A stretch of DNA of 57,800 nucleotides, from positions 1-57,800 of the forward strand of contig URAG01000004.1 of assembly GCA_900545755.1 (NCBI GenBank). The letters run 5' to 3'. Numbering within the stretch: position 1 is the stretch's first letter; every line of letters begins with the position of its first letter. This DNA is from an uncultured Cloacibacillus sp. (lineage in GTDB: Bacteria; Synergistota; Synergistia; Synergistales; Synergistaceae). The notes under the pieces are model-generated. The model was not told where the DNA came from and ran no database searches. It was given only the letters and a program-made list of their open reading frames with translations. Below are positions 32,801-42,316 of the stretch, piece after piece. Both the position numbers and the translations under genes were made by a program.

Positions 32801-35800
32801 ATGTCTCACTATGTATCCGTGGGACGAAAACGTGCCGCGCAGGACTGCGAGAGCTGCCCGGAGGCGCGGCGTTACAAGGTGATTATTTTGCAGAGCGGCG
32901 CAGAAGAGAACAAAAACGCGGTAGCCGTGGAGAACAGCGACAATAAAGATAAAAAGGCAAAGAGGCCGCGCGCGAGAGGGCGCGGGTGGCTCGTATTTTT
33001 CGTGCTGCTCGTTTTCCTCATCGCGGGGGGCGGCGGCGCCGCCTATTACAAGATGGACGCGCTGAGCGCCTTCGCCCGCGGCAAGATATCGGAGTACGCG
33101 AAGCAGTATCTCGACGCGGACCTCACTGTCGGCGCGCTTCGCTGGCATCCCATATTCGGCCTTTCGGTGCGCGATATCGAGGTCGCGCGCGGCGGCGAAA
33201 AGATGCTGTCAGTTGGCCGCGTAACGGCGTCGCTCTCTGTGCCGAGCCTCATAGGCGGCTCGCCGCGACTTTCGCGCATCTCCGTCACGGGCGTAGACAC
33301 GTCGATGGAGAAGATTCAGGCGCTGATTCCTAAAACAGAAAAGAAAAGCGACGCGCCGCTCAACATCCCGATAGACGTGATATTCCTCAGAGACGTCAAA
33401 GTCGACACGCCTTACGGCGCCGTCGCGGTCGATAAGGGCGCGGTGCGCATAGAAGATTCCTCGCATTTTGACGCGGACGTCAGCGCCTCGGTCAACGGCG
33501 TGCCTCTCAGGATAGACGGCGCGGTCGAGAACGGGCCCGACGGCGGCTGGAGCTCGAGCGGCCTCGCCGTGCATCTTGCTGACGGCAGGGCGGAGCTTTC
33601 GGGCGCGCTTTTCCCGTCGCAGGACGTGAAGTTCGCGCTCGCTGATTTTGACCTTTCGGTTGCGGCGCAGCTCGTTCCCAAGATAAACGAATACGGCGTC
33701 AAGGGACTGCTCTCCGGCGAGGGCTCGGCTTCGCTGATAGACGGGAAGTTCGTCTCCGAGGGCTCGGGGACGCTCAACAAAGCGGTCGTGCGCGGTATGC
33801 CGCTCGACGGCGTATCTGTAAAGTGGAACGTCACCCCGGAGATGATCAAAGCGGAGCTCAACCAGGGCAAGGTCTTTGATTCGGAACTCGCCGGAAGCTT
33901 CGAACTTGATATGACGAAACCTGACAAATACCTTAAATTCTCAGCCGAGGCTAAAAATCTGAAATTCGACGACTGGAAGAACCGGCTCGGCGGCGGTGCA
34001 AACGGAGCCGCGGCATCGGCGAGCGGCGAAATTTCGTCACTGACGGCCAACCTCGAAGGGCCGCTCAACGCGCTCAAAGGCCGCGTAGAGCTTGGGCCGT
34101 CGCAGCTCGGTTATAAACAGATCAAATTAAAGGACCTCCGCGGCAGCGCGGTTTTCGACGGCAAGCCTGCGGGCGTACTCGACCTCACTGGCACCTCCGA
34201 GGGGCGCGCGCTCGCCTTGAAGGGGACGCTTAGCCTCGGAGACAAAATACCGACCGATTTAACATTCACGAGCGAGGGTATCGTGCTCGACAAAGTGTTA
34301 AAAAGTTTCCCGCAGACGGCGAAACTTAATACGGAGGGCAGCATCGCAGTCTCCGGTACCTGCAAGGGGCTGATGGGCAAATGGGTCGTCGGCCTTCGCG
34401 CTTCGACGCCGTCTGTCAGCGTAGACAAAATAGGCAAAATTTCAAATATCAGCGTGATTGCGTCATACGCGATGGAGACCGGCGTATTCTCGCTGGAGCG
34501 TTCCTCGGCGCAGTGGAACGGCGTCACGGCGACGGCGGCGGGGAGCTTCTCGCAGAATGGCGCAGACGGCGGGGCGCTCGACTTTAAGGGTACGTTCAAA
34601 AACGCAGACGTGAAGCGTTTCTACGCCTACGCAGATATACTCAAGTCTCTGAAAATCGCGGGCGTCGCAAGCGGCAGCTGGAGCGTAACTGGCACGCCCT
34701 CCGCTCCCGTCGTCAAGGCGAACGTCGCCACCGGAACGGCGCAGTTCCGCACCCTGAAAATAGCGAAGCTTGAAGCGGGCGTCGCCTATTCCGGCAATTC
34801 GCTCAAGCTGTCGCCGCTGACGGCATATGTAGGCGGCGGCTCCGGGACTGTGAACTGCGACGTGACGCTTCCGTCGAAGAAAGCGGACGGCACGCCAGTC
34901 CCGGCGTCATGGAAGATGAACGGGCAGTTCTCGAAGGTCGACTTTTCGATAATCAACGGCCTGCTAGAAGCGAACGAGGATATATCTGGCGAGGTCTCGG
35001 GAAAGGTGACGGCGGGCTCCGCCGAGGACGGCCTGAACTGGAGCTTCGACTTTTCCGGCAAGAAACTTGCATGGCGCGAATTCAGAGTCGACGAGCTCGC
35101 CGGCCTGATAACAGGAAGCCCGAAAGAGATACTCATAAAAAGCAGCTCAGGCGTGTTCCTCAAGGGAGAGACGAGCGGTTCCGGACGCATAGAAATGCCG
35201 GCGCCTGGGCAGTCATTCGCCGACGCGAAGCTTGAAATACGCGCCGGCATCAAAAAACTCAACCTCTACGAGCTCGTGCGCCGCCATCTGCCGTCAGTAC
35301 GCTCCGTACAGGGGCTCGTAGACGGCGACGTTGTAGTCAGCGGCACTGTCGGCAATCCGCGCTTCGACGCGACAGCACGCGTAGCCCCGCTCAGATACCG
35401 CGGATTCATGTTGCCGATTATAGACGTAAAATGCGGCGGCAATATGAAAGAGGTCGAGATCACCGAGGCGAAGGCCGTCCTGCGCGACGGCGACTTTGGT
35501 GCGCACGGACGCTTCTGGTCCGAAGAGGGCGAATGGTACGGCGATTTCGACATCAAGGGTTCGGACATAGACGTCCGCCAGTTCAGCGCCTACATGCCGG
35601 ACAACTTCCGTGAGCGCCTCGGCGGCACGGCGGACTTCTCAATGGAGGGCTCTGGCAAGCTTGCAGACATTTCAGGCTCAGGCTTGATAACTTCCCCGTA
35701 TCTGCGCCTGCTCGGCGTGAAGTTCGAGGACCTCAGCGCGCCGTTCTACGTTTCGAAGCATTACATGATCGTCGAAGACCTCAAGGCCAAGACCAACGGC

Positions 35801-36676
35801 GGCACGCTATCGGGCGGCGCCGGCTTCGACTTTGAAAACAGCCGCTGGGGCGGCAACCTCACCGTCATGGGGACAGACCTCAAGGCGCTCATGAACCAGC
35901 TAGCGCCGAATATGAAGGGCTCGATAAGCGGTAAGGCAGACCTCAAGATACGCGGCAGCGGAGCGTCCGGACGTATGTCGACGATACGCGGCGGCGGCGC
36001 GCTCTCTCTGACCGACGGAGAGATATCCGGCTTCAGCTTCGTCGAGAAAGCGAAGAAGTTCACTGGAGGCAAGCCGATACGCTATAAGACGGTGCAGGCG
36101 ACCTTTACCTACATGGACGGCATCTTCACGCTGCTGCCCGGCAGCCAGGCCGTCGCGCCGGACGGGGATATGCTCTACCGCAACGTCATGGTAGACGGCG
36201 CGATAAACAGCGATAAAGAGCTTTCGTTCTTCGCGCTCGGCAAAATCAACATCCGCGCATTGAACTCGGTGCTCGGCGCGTTCCAGGGCATTATCAGCGC
36301 TGGAGCAGACCTCGCCTCCGGCTCTCTCAACAAGGAAGAGGCGCTTCAGAACATACTTGGCGGAGTCATCTCGGGCTTTACGAAGAACGAATTCAAGTTT
36401 ATCAGCATGGGCATAGGGGGCACGGTGTCGAAGCCGGAGATTATGCATCTGCGCGTATCCCAGACGATGAATATGCGCTCGTCGAAAGCTCTGATACCGT
36501 CCAGCGGAGGCGACCCGGAGGACAATCAATCGACGAAGGACGGCAACACGACCTTCCGCTTCAAGTTTGAGATACCGATGGGGCCAGGAGCCGACGTGGG
36601 CGGCGGCATGAGCAAGGGCAACTTCGTCGGTCAGACGCTCGAAAACCTCATCAACAATATAGATTTCGGGCTCTAA
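32801..36676 (+). CDS. AsmA/TamB-like large envelope protein
   Basis: 1291 residues if started at 32801; the ATG has no ribosome site and a later start (TTG near 32890 or GTG near 32926) is possible. A basic N-terminus and one transmembrane helix (about 64-82, GWLVFFVLLVFLIAGGGGAA) are followed by a long, repetitive beta-rich periplasmic region with repeats such as GDFGAHGRFWSEEGEWYGDF and GTADFSMEGSGKLADISGSG, and a C-terminal AsmA-like part (AFQGIISAGADLASGSLNKE). Proteins of this type shape outer-membrane lipid or protein transport in diderms. It ends one base before cobU; the two look co-transcribed. Confidence 0.8.
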   Translation: MSHYVSVGRKRAAQDCESCPEARRYKVIILQSGAEENKNAVAVENSDNKDKKAKRPRARGRGWLVFFVLLVFLIAGGGGAAYYKMDALSAFARGKISEYAKQYLDADLTVGALRWHPIFGLSVRDIEVARGGEKMLSVGRVTASLSVPSLIGGSPRLSRISVTGVDTSMEKIQALIPKTEKKSDAPLNIPIDVIFLRDVKVDTPYGAVAVDKGAVRIEDSSHFDADVSASVNGVPLRIDGAVENGPDGGWSSSGLAVHLADGRAELSGALFPSQDVKFALADFDLSVAAQLVPKINEYGVKGLLSGEGSASLIDGKFVSEGSGTLNKAVVRGMPLDGVSVKWNVTPEMIKAELNQGKVFDSELAGSFELDMTKPDKYLKFSAEAKNLKFDDWKNRLGGGANGAAASASGEISSLTANLEGPLNALKGRVELGPSQLGYKQIKLKDLRGSAVFDGKPAGVLDLTGTSEGRALALKGTLSLGDKIPTDLTFTSEGIVLDKVLKSFPQTAKLNTEGSIAVSGTCKGLMGKWVVGLRASTPSVSVDKIGKISNISVIASYAMETGVFSLERSSAQWNGVTATAAGSFSQNGADGGALDFKGTFKNADVKRFYAYADILKSLKIAGVASGSWSVTGTPSAPVVKANVATGTAQFRTLKIAKLEAGVAYSGNSLKLSPLTAYVGGGSGTVNCDVTLPSKKADGTPVPASWKMNGQFSKVDFSIINGLLEANEDISGEVSGKVTAGSAEDGLNWSFDFSGKKLAWREFRVDELAGLITGSPKEILIKSSSGVFLKGETSGSGRIEMPAPGQSFADAKLEIRAGIKKLNLYELVRRHLPSVRSVQGLVDGDVVVSGTVGNPRFDATARVAPLRYRGFMLPIIDVKCGGNMKEVEITEAKAVLRDGDFGAHGRFWSEEGEWYGDFDIKGSDIDVRQFSAYMPDNFRERLGGTADFSMEGSGKLADISGSGLITSPYLRLLGVKFEDLSAPFYVSKHYMIVEDLKAKTNGGTLSGGAGFDFENSRWGGNLTVMGTDLKALMNQLAPNMKGSISGKADLKIRGSGASGRMSTIRGGGALSLTDGEISGFSFVEKAKKFTGGKPIRYKTVQATFTYMDGIFTLLPGSQAVAPDGDMLYRNVMVDGAINSDKELSFFALGKINIRALNSVLGAFQGIISAGADLASGSLNKEEALQNILGGVISGFTKNEFKFISMGIGGTVSKPEIMHLRVSQTMNMRSSKALIPSSGGDPEDNQSTKDGNTTFRFKFEIPMGPGADVGGGMSKGNFVGQTLENLINNIDFGL

Positions 36677-36677
36677 C

Positions 36678-37244
36678 ATGGGACATATAACTTTAATCCT
36701 CGGCGGCGCGAGGAGCGGCAAGAGCACATACGCCGAAAAGATAGCGCTCGCCTATAAAGGCCCTGTGACTTACCTCGCGACGGCTGACTGCGCCGACGCG
36801 GAGATGGAAAAGCGTATCGAGCTGCACCGCGCGCGCCGCCCAGCCTTGTGGGCGACGTGGGAGGGAGATCCGCGCGATTTGCCTTCCGCCGTCGCGCGCA
36901 CTGACGGGCTGATGCTCATGGACTGCCTGACGATGTGGCTGACGCGCCTTTTCCTCGCCTCCAGCGCCTCGGAGGATGGCGGCGAAGACGAGTGGCTCGC
37001 CGAGGAGGCGAAGATTACGGCGCTCGCTCGGGAGCTGTTTGCGAGCGTGAGGCCGGAGTCGACGCTCGTCGTCGTCAGCAACGAGGTCGGTCTTGGGCTC
37101 GTACCATCCTACCGTATGGGGCGGCGCTTCCGCGACATGCAGGGGCGCATGAACCAACTCTGCGCCGGCTGCGCGGAGAACGTCGCGCTCGTCGTCGCGG
37201 GCTGTCCGCTCTGGTTCAAGGGCGGCGCGTCGCTCGGCCTTTAA
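36678..37244 (+). CDS. cobU: Adenosylcobinamide kinase / guanylyltransferase CobU
   Basis: 188 residues. P-loop LILGGARSGKSTYAEKIAL (GGARSGKS at 9-16), the guanylylated His at about residue 50 in RIELHRARRPALWATWEGD, LMLMDCLTMWLTRL and VVSNEVGLGLVPSYRMGRRF match CobU. It phosphorylates adenosylcobinamide and attaches GMP to give AdoCbi-GDP, the substrate of CobS. The ATG follows the AsmA-like stop codon by one base with no ribosome site of its own, so translation is probably coupled. Confidence 0.96.
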   Translation: MGHITLILGGARSGKSTYAEKIALAYKGPVTYLATADCADAEMEKRIELHRARRPALWATWEGDPRDLPSAVARTDGLMLMDCLTMWLTRLFLASSASEDGGEDEWLAEEAKITALARELFASVRPESTLVVVSNEVGLGLVPSYRMGRRFRDMQGRMNQLCAGCAENVALVVAGCPLWFKGGASLGL

Positions 37245-37274
37245 GATTTACGATCTCTTCTGCATTTTACGGAG

Positions 37275-38099
37275 GTGGCTCCAATAGAAGATTTCAAAGA
37301 AAAATTCCGCGAATGTTCCGAACGGCTCGAGTCAGAGCTGGCCTCGCCGTCGATGCGCCGCGACATAGCGTCGCGCTTCGTCGTTATATGGACTTTGCTG
37401 ACGCGCATTCCTCTGCCTCAAAAGTGGTGGCCCGAGACGATGCCGCCCGGCGACCGAGTGCTGACGCTCGCGCCCGTCGCAGGCGGCCTTATGGGGCTGC
37501 TGACGGGGCTCGTAGCGACGCTTGCGGACGTCCTCGGCCTCGCGCCGCTAGCCTGTGCGTGGCTTGGCGTCGCGTTTTATTTCGTAATAGGCTGGGCGCT
37601 GCACCTCGACGGCTGGGGCGACGTCTGGGACGGGATCGGTTCTGGACGCTCGGGTGACAAACTGCGCGAGGTGATGAAAGACAGCCGCCTCGGTTCTTTC
37701 GGCGGCGCGTCGCTCGTCATCGCCTTCGGCCTTTGGACGTCGCTGCTCGCCTCCATCACTCCCGGCGAAAGGCTCGCAGCGTGCGTCACGGCTGCTGCTG
37801 CTGCGCGTTTCTCCGAGAACGCCGCGGCATACTTCGGCGAATACCCGTGGGAAAGCGGCATGGCGAAAGGCTGGGTCGACGGATACACTCTCTACGACCT
37901 TTTTTCGGCACTCGTCTCTCTCGTGATTTTTCTCCCCTTCGCGCCTTTGAGGCTCCCGATATGCGCGGCGGCGGCGGGGCTTGCCGGATTCGCGGCGGCT
38001 AAATATATGAATAAACGGTTAGGCGGAGTCAACGGCGACGTGATGGGAGCAGTCGCCGTAGCCTCGGAAATTATTGCAATGGCGGTGTGGGCGATATGA
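37275..38099 (+). CDS. cobS: Cobalamin (5'-phosphate) synthase CobS
   Basis: 274 residues, about six to seven transmembrane segments. Key motifs are WTLLTRIPLPQKWWPE, FVIGWALHLDGWGDVWDGIG, REVMKDSRLGSFG and NGDVMGAVAVASEI. It joins AdoCbi-GDP and alpha-ribazole (phosphate) in the inner membrane, the final step of cobalamin assembly. The start is uncertain: the GTG at 37275 lies inside its own GGAGG, while GGAGG is ideally spaced for a non-standard ATA at 37284; the ATG at about 37350 would lose conserved sequence. It overlaps the next gene as ATGA. Confidence 0.94.
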   Translation: MAPIEDFKEKFRECSERLESELASPSMRRDIASRFVVIWTLLTRIPLPQKWWPETMPPGDRVLTLAPVAGGLMGLLTGLVATLADVLGLAPLACAWLGVAFYFVIGWALHLDGWGDVWDGIGSGRSGDKLREVMKDSRLGSFGGASLVIAFGLWTSLLASITPGERLAACVTAAAAARFSENAAAYFGEYPWESGMAKGWVDGYTLYDLFSALVSLVIFLPFAPLRLPICAAAAGLAGFAAAKYMNKRLGGVNGDVMGAVAVASEIIAMAVWAI

Positions 38100-38908
38100 A
38101 AAGGCCGAAACTTATTGCGCTTGACATGGACGGTACGATGCTTGACGGTGAGAGCCGCCTTACTGAGAGGACGAAGCGCGCGCTGCGCGCCGCGCAGGAG
38201 GCCGGTATCCGAGTAGTTGCTGCGACCGGGCGAATGTACCCCTCAGCGATGATACATATCAACGATGTCGGCATAAAGGGCCCCTGCATCTTCTACAACG
38301 GCGCTCTGATACGCGACACGGCGACAGGCGAGACGATATACCAGCGCTACCTTGGGCGCGAACTCGCGGCGGATATACTCTCGTTCTTTCATGACCGCGG
38401 CTGGTACGTGCAGATGTACTGCGACGACAAGCTAGTCGTCATGGACGACGCGGACGAACGCTGCAAATTTTACGAGAACATCTGCGGGCAGAAAGCCGTC
38501 GCGCTCGGCGAACGCTTCTGGAGCTGCGGCCTTGACTCGGCGAAGATGCTCGGTATTTCGTTCGACAAGGAGATTTTTGAAAAAATGTGCTGCGAGGTGC
38601 GCAGCGAGTTCGGCACGCGCATCTATCAGGCGACTTCGTGGAACGCATTCATTGAGATGGTGCACCCGTCAGTGAACAAGGCCGAGTCGCTGCGCCGCGT
38701 ATGCGATCTCTACGGCGTAGCGCGCGGGGACGTCCTCGCGATAGGCGACGGCGGCAACGACGCGGAGATGCTGCGCTGGGCCGGCACCGGCGTCGCGATG
38801 GGCAACGCGCGCGACTCGGTGAAGGAGGCCGCGGACATAGTAGCCCCGCCGAATACGGAAGACGGCGCCGCGCAGATAGTCGAAGCCGCTCTGGCGGCGA
38901 AGGAATAG
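38096..38908 (+). CDS. Cof-type HAD-family phosphatase
   Basis: 270 residues from the ATG at 38096, which overlaps the cobS stop (ATGA). Motif I is LIALDMDGTMLDG (Asp10, Asp12), motif II AATGR, motif III a Lys in SVNKAESLRRV, and motif IV IGDGGNDAEMLRWAGTGVAM; the C2 cap places it in the Cof subfamily. Tight coupling to cobU-cobS suggests it could act as the alpha-ribazole-5'-phosphate or cobalamin-5'-phosphate phosphatase missing from the operon (cobC function), but Cof proteins have broad substrates and this is inference. Confidence 0.88.
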   Translation: MKRPKLIALDMDGTMLDGESRLTERTKRALRAAQEAGIRVVAATGRMYPSAMIHINDVGIKGPCIFYNGALIRDTATGETIYQRYLGRELAADILSFFHDRGWYVQMYCDDKLVVMDDADERCKFYENICGQKAVALGERFWSCGLDSAKMLGISFDKEIFEKMCCEVRSEFGTRIYQATSWNAFIEMVHPSVNKAESLRRVCDLYGVARGDVLAIGDGGNDAEMLRWAGTGVAMGNARDSVKEAADIVAPPNTEDGAAQIVEAALAAKE

Positions 38909-38923
38909 GGGAGACCGAGAAAC

Positions 38924-39793
38924 GTGAAGAATTTTTTCAAGCTCGATAAGCCGACCTTTTCATTTGAAATTTTCCCGCCCAAGGGCAAGGGCGACCTTTC
39001 GCAGATTTTCAACACCGTCGACGCGCTCGCAAGCCTCGATCCAGATTTAATCAGCGTCACATACGGCGCTGGCGGTTCGAGCCGCGAAAACACGGCGGAG
39101 ATAGCCTCGCGCATCCAGCGCGACTACGCAATACCGGCGCTCGCGCACCTGACCTGCATCGGCTCGACGCGCGACGAAATGCGCGCGACGCTCGACTCGC
39201 TGCGCGACAAGGGGATACAGAACATCCTCGCTATGCGCGGCGACATCGTCGGCGAAGGGACGAAGGATTTTTCGCACGCGAGCGACCTTATAAAATTTAT
39301 CCGTGAAAATTACGACTTCCATATCTTCGCCGCCTGCTATCCGGAAAAACACATAGAAGCCTACTCGATGGAAGAGGATTTGAAGTATCTGAAGGCGAAA
39401 TGCGATTGCGGCGTAGACGCGCTGATAAGCCAGCTCTTCTTCGACAACGAGCATTTCTATGAGTTCCGCGACAAAGCTCGCGCGCTCGGCGTAACGCAGC
39501 GCATCGAGGCGGGCATCATGCCGATAACATCGCCAGCGCAGATAAACAAGATGGTGACGCTCTGCGGCGCGTCGGTGCCCGCGGTGGTGCAGAAGCTGCT
39601 GCGCGCCTACGGACATAACGCGATGGCGATGCGCGAGGCCGGCATAGCCTACGCTACGGCGCAGATAATAGACCTGCTGGCCAGCGGCGTAGACGGCATT
39701 CACCTCTACACGATGAACCAGCCCGAGATAGCGAAGCGCATCTGCGAAAACATCCGCGGAGTGCTCTATTCGCTGCGCGTCAAACGCGGCTAG
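38924..39793 (+). CDS. metF: Methylenetetrahydrofolate reductase MetF
   Basis: 289 residues, GTG start with GGGGAG upstream. It has FSFEIFPPKG, DLISVTYGAGGSSRENT, HLTCIGSTRDEM, NILAMRGDI and YPEKHIEA, and ends in AGIMPITSP and GVDGIHLYTMN, the MetF signature. It reduces 5,10-methylene-THF to 5-methyl-THF, the methyl donor for the adjacent metH. It lies 15 bp after the HAD gene and 11 bp before metH. Confidence 0.95.
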   Translation: MKNFFKLDKPTFSFEIFPPKGKGDLSQIFNTVDALASLDPDLISVTYGAGGSSRENTAEIASRIQRDYAIPALAHLTCIGSTRDEMRATLDSLRDKGIQNILAMRGDIVGEGTKDFSHASDLIKFIRENYDFHIFAACYPEKHIEAYSMEEDLKYLKAKCDCGVDALISQLFFDNEHFYEFRDKARALGVTQRIEAGIMPITSPAQINKMVTLCGASVPAVVQKLLRAYGHNAMAMREAGIAYATAQIIDLLASGVDGIHLYTMNQPEIAKRICENIRGVLYSLRVKRG

Positions 39794-39804
39794 GGGGCGG
39801 CGCG

Positions 39805-42180
39805 ATGATAAAGCTCGACAAAATCCTGCTCTTCGACGGCGCGATGGGGACGATGCTCCAGCGCCGCGGCCTCAAGCTGGGCGCGGTGCCGGAGGCGCTG
39901 AATCTGACCGCGCCAGAAGAGATAACGGCGATACACAAGGAATACCTCGAAGCGGGGGCCGACGTCGTGCTCTCCAACACCTTCGGCGCGAACCGCTTCA
40001 AGGCGGAAAAGGCCGGAGCCCCGCTCGCGGATATAGTCCGCGCCGGAGTGCACAACGCGAAAGCCGCGGCGGACTCATACGGCGGCAGGTACGCGGCGCT
40101 CGACATCGGCCCCTGCGGCCGCGTGCTAAAGCCCTCAGGCGACCTCGAATTCGACGAGGCCGTCGAGGTATTTGCCGAAGTCGTCCGCGCTGGAGAGGGC
40201 GAGGGCGCGGACTTTATACTGCTCGAAACCTTCACAGACCTTTACGAACTCAAGGCCGCCGTCATAGCGGCGAAGGAAAATTCAAAGCTGCCGATATTCG
40301 CGACGATGAGCTTTGAGGAAAACGGCACGACCTTCTTCGGAGCCTGCGTCGAGTCGATGGTAGCGACGCTCGAAGCGCTCGGCGTTTCTGCGCTCGGCGT
40401 CAACTGCTCGCTCGGACCGAAACAGCTTGCGCCGGTAGTGAAGCGCATCCTCGCATGCGCGCACATCCCCGTCCTAGTTCAGCCGAACGCGGGGCTTCCC
40501 GTCATACGCAACGGCGAAACGACCTACGACATCACGCCCGAGGAGTTCGCGGCTTACGCGCGCGAATTCGTCGCCGAAGGCGTGCGCTTCATAGGCGGCT
40601 GCTGCGGCACGACGCCGGAGTACATCCGTCTTGTGCGCGCGGCGATAGAGGGGTTGTCGCCGAAGGAGCCCGACACCCCGCGCCGCACGGTAATCTGCTC
40701 GCCGTCGCGCACTGTATGCTTCGACGACGGCATCACGGTAATAGGCGAACGGCTCAACCCGACCGGCAAAAAAGCTCTCCAGGCCGCGCTGCGCACGCAC
40801 GACACAGACTACCTGCTGCGCGAGGCGCTTCGCCAGCAGGAACAGGGCGCGCATGCGCTAGACCTAAACACGGGCCTGCCGGACATCGACGAAGCCGCGG
40901 CGCTTGCGGAGGCGGCGCAGAAAATCCAGGCCGTCACGCCGCTGCCCCTACAGCTCGACTCCTCCTCGCCAGCGGCGCTCGAACGCGCGGCGCGCGTCTA
41001 CAACGGCAAACCGCTGCTCAACTCCGTCAACGGCAAAAAAGAATCCCTAGAATCGATACTGCCGATAGCGAAAAAATACGGCTGCGCAGTCCTCGGCCTC
41101 GCGCTAGACGAAAACGGCGTGCCGAAAACCGCCCAAGCGCGCCTCGAAATCGCGCGCCGAATAGTCGCGGCAGCGGAAGCCGCTGGAATCCCGCGCGAAG
41201 ACGTGCTCATAGACTGCCTCGTGATGACCGCGAGCGCGCAGCAGGAGCAGGCCGCCGAGACCTTGAAGGCGCTCGCGCTAGTCAAAAAAGAGCTCGGCGT
41301 CAAAACCGTCCTCGGCGTCAGCAACGTATCCTTCGGCCTGCCGATGCGCCCCGTCGTCAACCGTACTATGCTCGCGATGGCCTTCGCCATGGGGCTCGAC
41401 GCTCCGATAATGAACCCCGGCGACGAAGGCATGGCGGAAACGGTCGCCGCTGCGCGCGTCCTGCTCGGAGAGGACAAGGAGGCCGCCGCCTACATAGCGC
41501 GCTGCTCCGCCGCCGCGCCTGAGCAAAAACCAGAAACGAAGCGGGAAAGCCTCGCCGACATACACTACGCGATAACCCACGGCCTCGAAGACGAAGCCGC
41601 GAAGGCAGCCGGAGAGCTGCTCGCTGCCGGGACGCAGCCGATGGCCGTCATAGAAGAGAAAATAATCCCGGCGCTCGACGCCGTCGGCAAAGATTACGAG
41701 ACCGGCGCGATATTTCTGCCGCAGCTCATAAAATCCGCAGAAGCCGCGAAATCGGCCTTCGAGGTGCTGCGCGCGACGCTCGCGCGCGACGGCGGCGCGG
41801 AGAAAGGCGCGAAGTTCGTCATAGCGACGGTCTACGGCGACATACACGACATAGGGAAGAACATTGTCCGCGTCATACTCGAAAACTACAACTTCGACGT
41901 GACCGACCTTGGCCGCGACGTGCCGCCGGAGCGCGTCGCAGAAGCCGTCCGCGAGACCGGCGCGAAGATAGTCGGACTCTCCGCGCTTATGACGACCACC
42001 GTCGCGAGCATGAAAGAGACGATCGCGCTGCTTCGCCGCGAATGCCCGGACGTGAAGATAATCGTAGGCGGCGCGGTACTCACGCCGCACCTCGCCGAAT
42101 ACGCGGGCGCGGACTACTACGCGAAGGACGCGATGGAAACGGTGCGCATCGCCGAAAAATTAAGCGCGGAGGCAAAATAG
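39805..42180 (+). CDS. metH: Cobalamin-dependent methionine synthase MetH, short form
   Basis: 791 residues. The homocysteine domain (1-300) has FDGAMGTMLQRRGLK and zinc ligands in GVNCSLG (about 200) and GGCCGTTPE (about 265). The pterin domain (about 305-570) has ITVIGERLNPTGKKALQ and GVSNVSFGLPMRPVVNR. The B12 domain (about 590-791) carries the base-off motif DIHDIGKNIV near 680 and a Gly-rich end. The C-terminal AdoMet reactivation domain of E. coli MetH is absent, as in Thermotoga-type enzymes, so a separate reactivase would be needed. GGGGG lies before the ATG. Confidence 0.96.
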   Translation: MIKLDKILLFDGAMGTMLQRRGLKLGAVPEALNLTAPEEITAIHKEYLEAGADVVLSNTFGANRFKAEKAGAPLADIVRAGVHNAKAAADSYGGRYAALDIGPCGRVLKPSGDLEFDEAVEVFAEVVRAGEGEGADFILLETFTDLYELKAAVIAAKENSKLPIFATMSFEENGTTFFGACVESMVATLEALGVSALGVNCSLGPKQLAPVVKRILACAHIPVLVQPNAGLPVIRNGETTYDITPEEFAAYAREFVAEGVRFIGGCCGTTPEYIRLVRAAIEGLSPKEPDTPRRTVICSPSRTVCFDDGITVIGERLNPTGKKALQAALRTHDTDYLLREALRQQEQGAHALDLNTGLPDIDEAAALAEAAQKIQAVTPLPLQLDSSSPAALERAARVYNGKPLLNSVNGKKESLESILPIAKKYGCAVLGLALDENGVPKTAQARLEIARRIVAAAEAAGIPREDVLIDCLVMTASAQQEQAAETLKALALVKKELGVKTVLGVSNVSFGLPMRPVVNRTMLAMAFAMGLDAPIMNPGDEGMAETVAAARVLLGEDKEAAAYIARCSAAAPEQKPETKRESLADIHYAITHGLEDEAAKAAGELLAAGTQPMAVIEEKIIPALDAVGKDYETGAIFLPQLIKSAEAAKSAFEVLRATLARDGGAEKGAKFVIATVYGDIHDIGKNIVRVILENYNFDVTDLGRDVPPERVAEAVRETGAKIVGLSALMTTTVASMKETIALLRRECPDVKIIVGGAVLTPHLAEYAGADYYAKDAMETVRIAEKLSAEAK

Positions 42181-42316
42181 CCGGAAGCGCCGCAAAATAC
42201 AGACGCCCCGCCACCCGCACGCGCCCCGGCAGCAACGCAGGGCAAGCCGCCGGGCGGCGGGATTTTCCATGAAATCCGGCAAAGCGTCACGAATCTACGG
42301 AAGGAGCGCAGAAAAC

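Noticed and set aside
37284..37286. ATA start codon for cobS
   Set aside because: Spacing from GGAGG is ideal, but ATA initiation is very rare; the GTG at 37275 is kept as the nominal start with the uncertainty stated.
41278..42090. 270-codon minus-strand ORF
   Set aside because: Antisense shadow of metH without ribosome site or motif.
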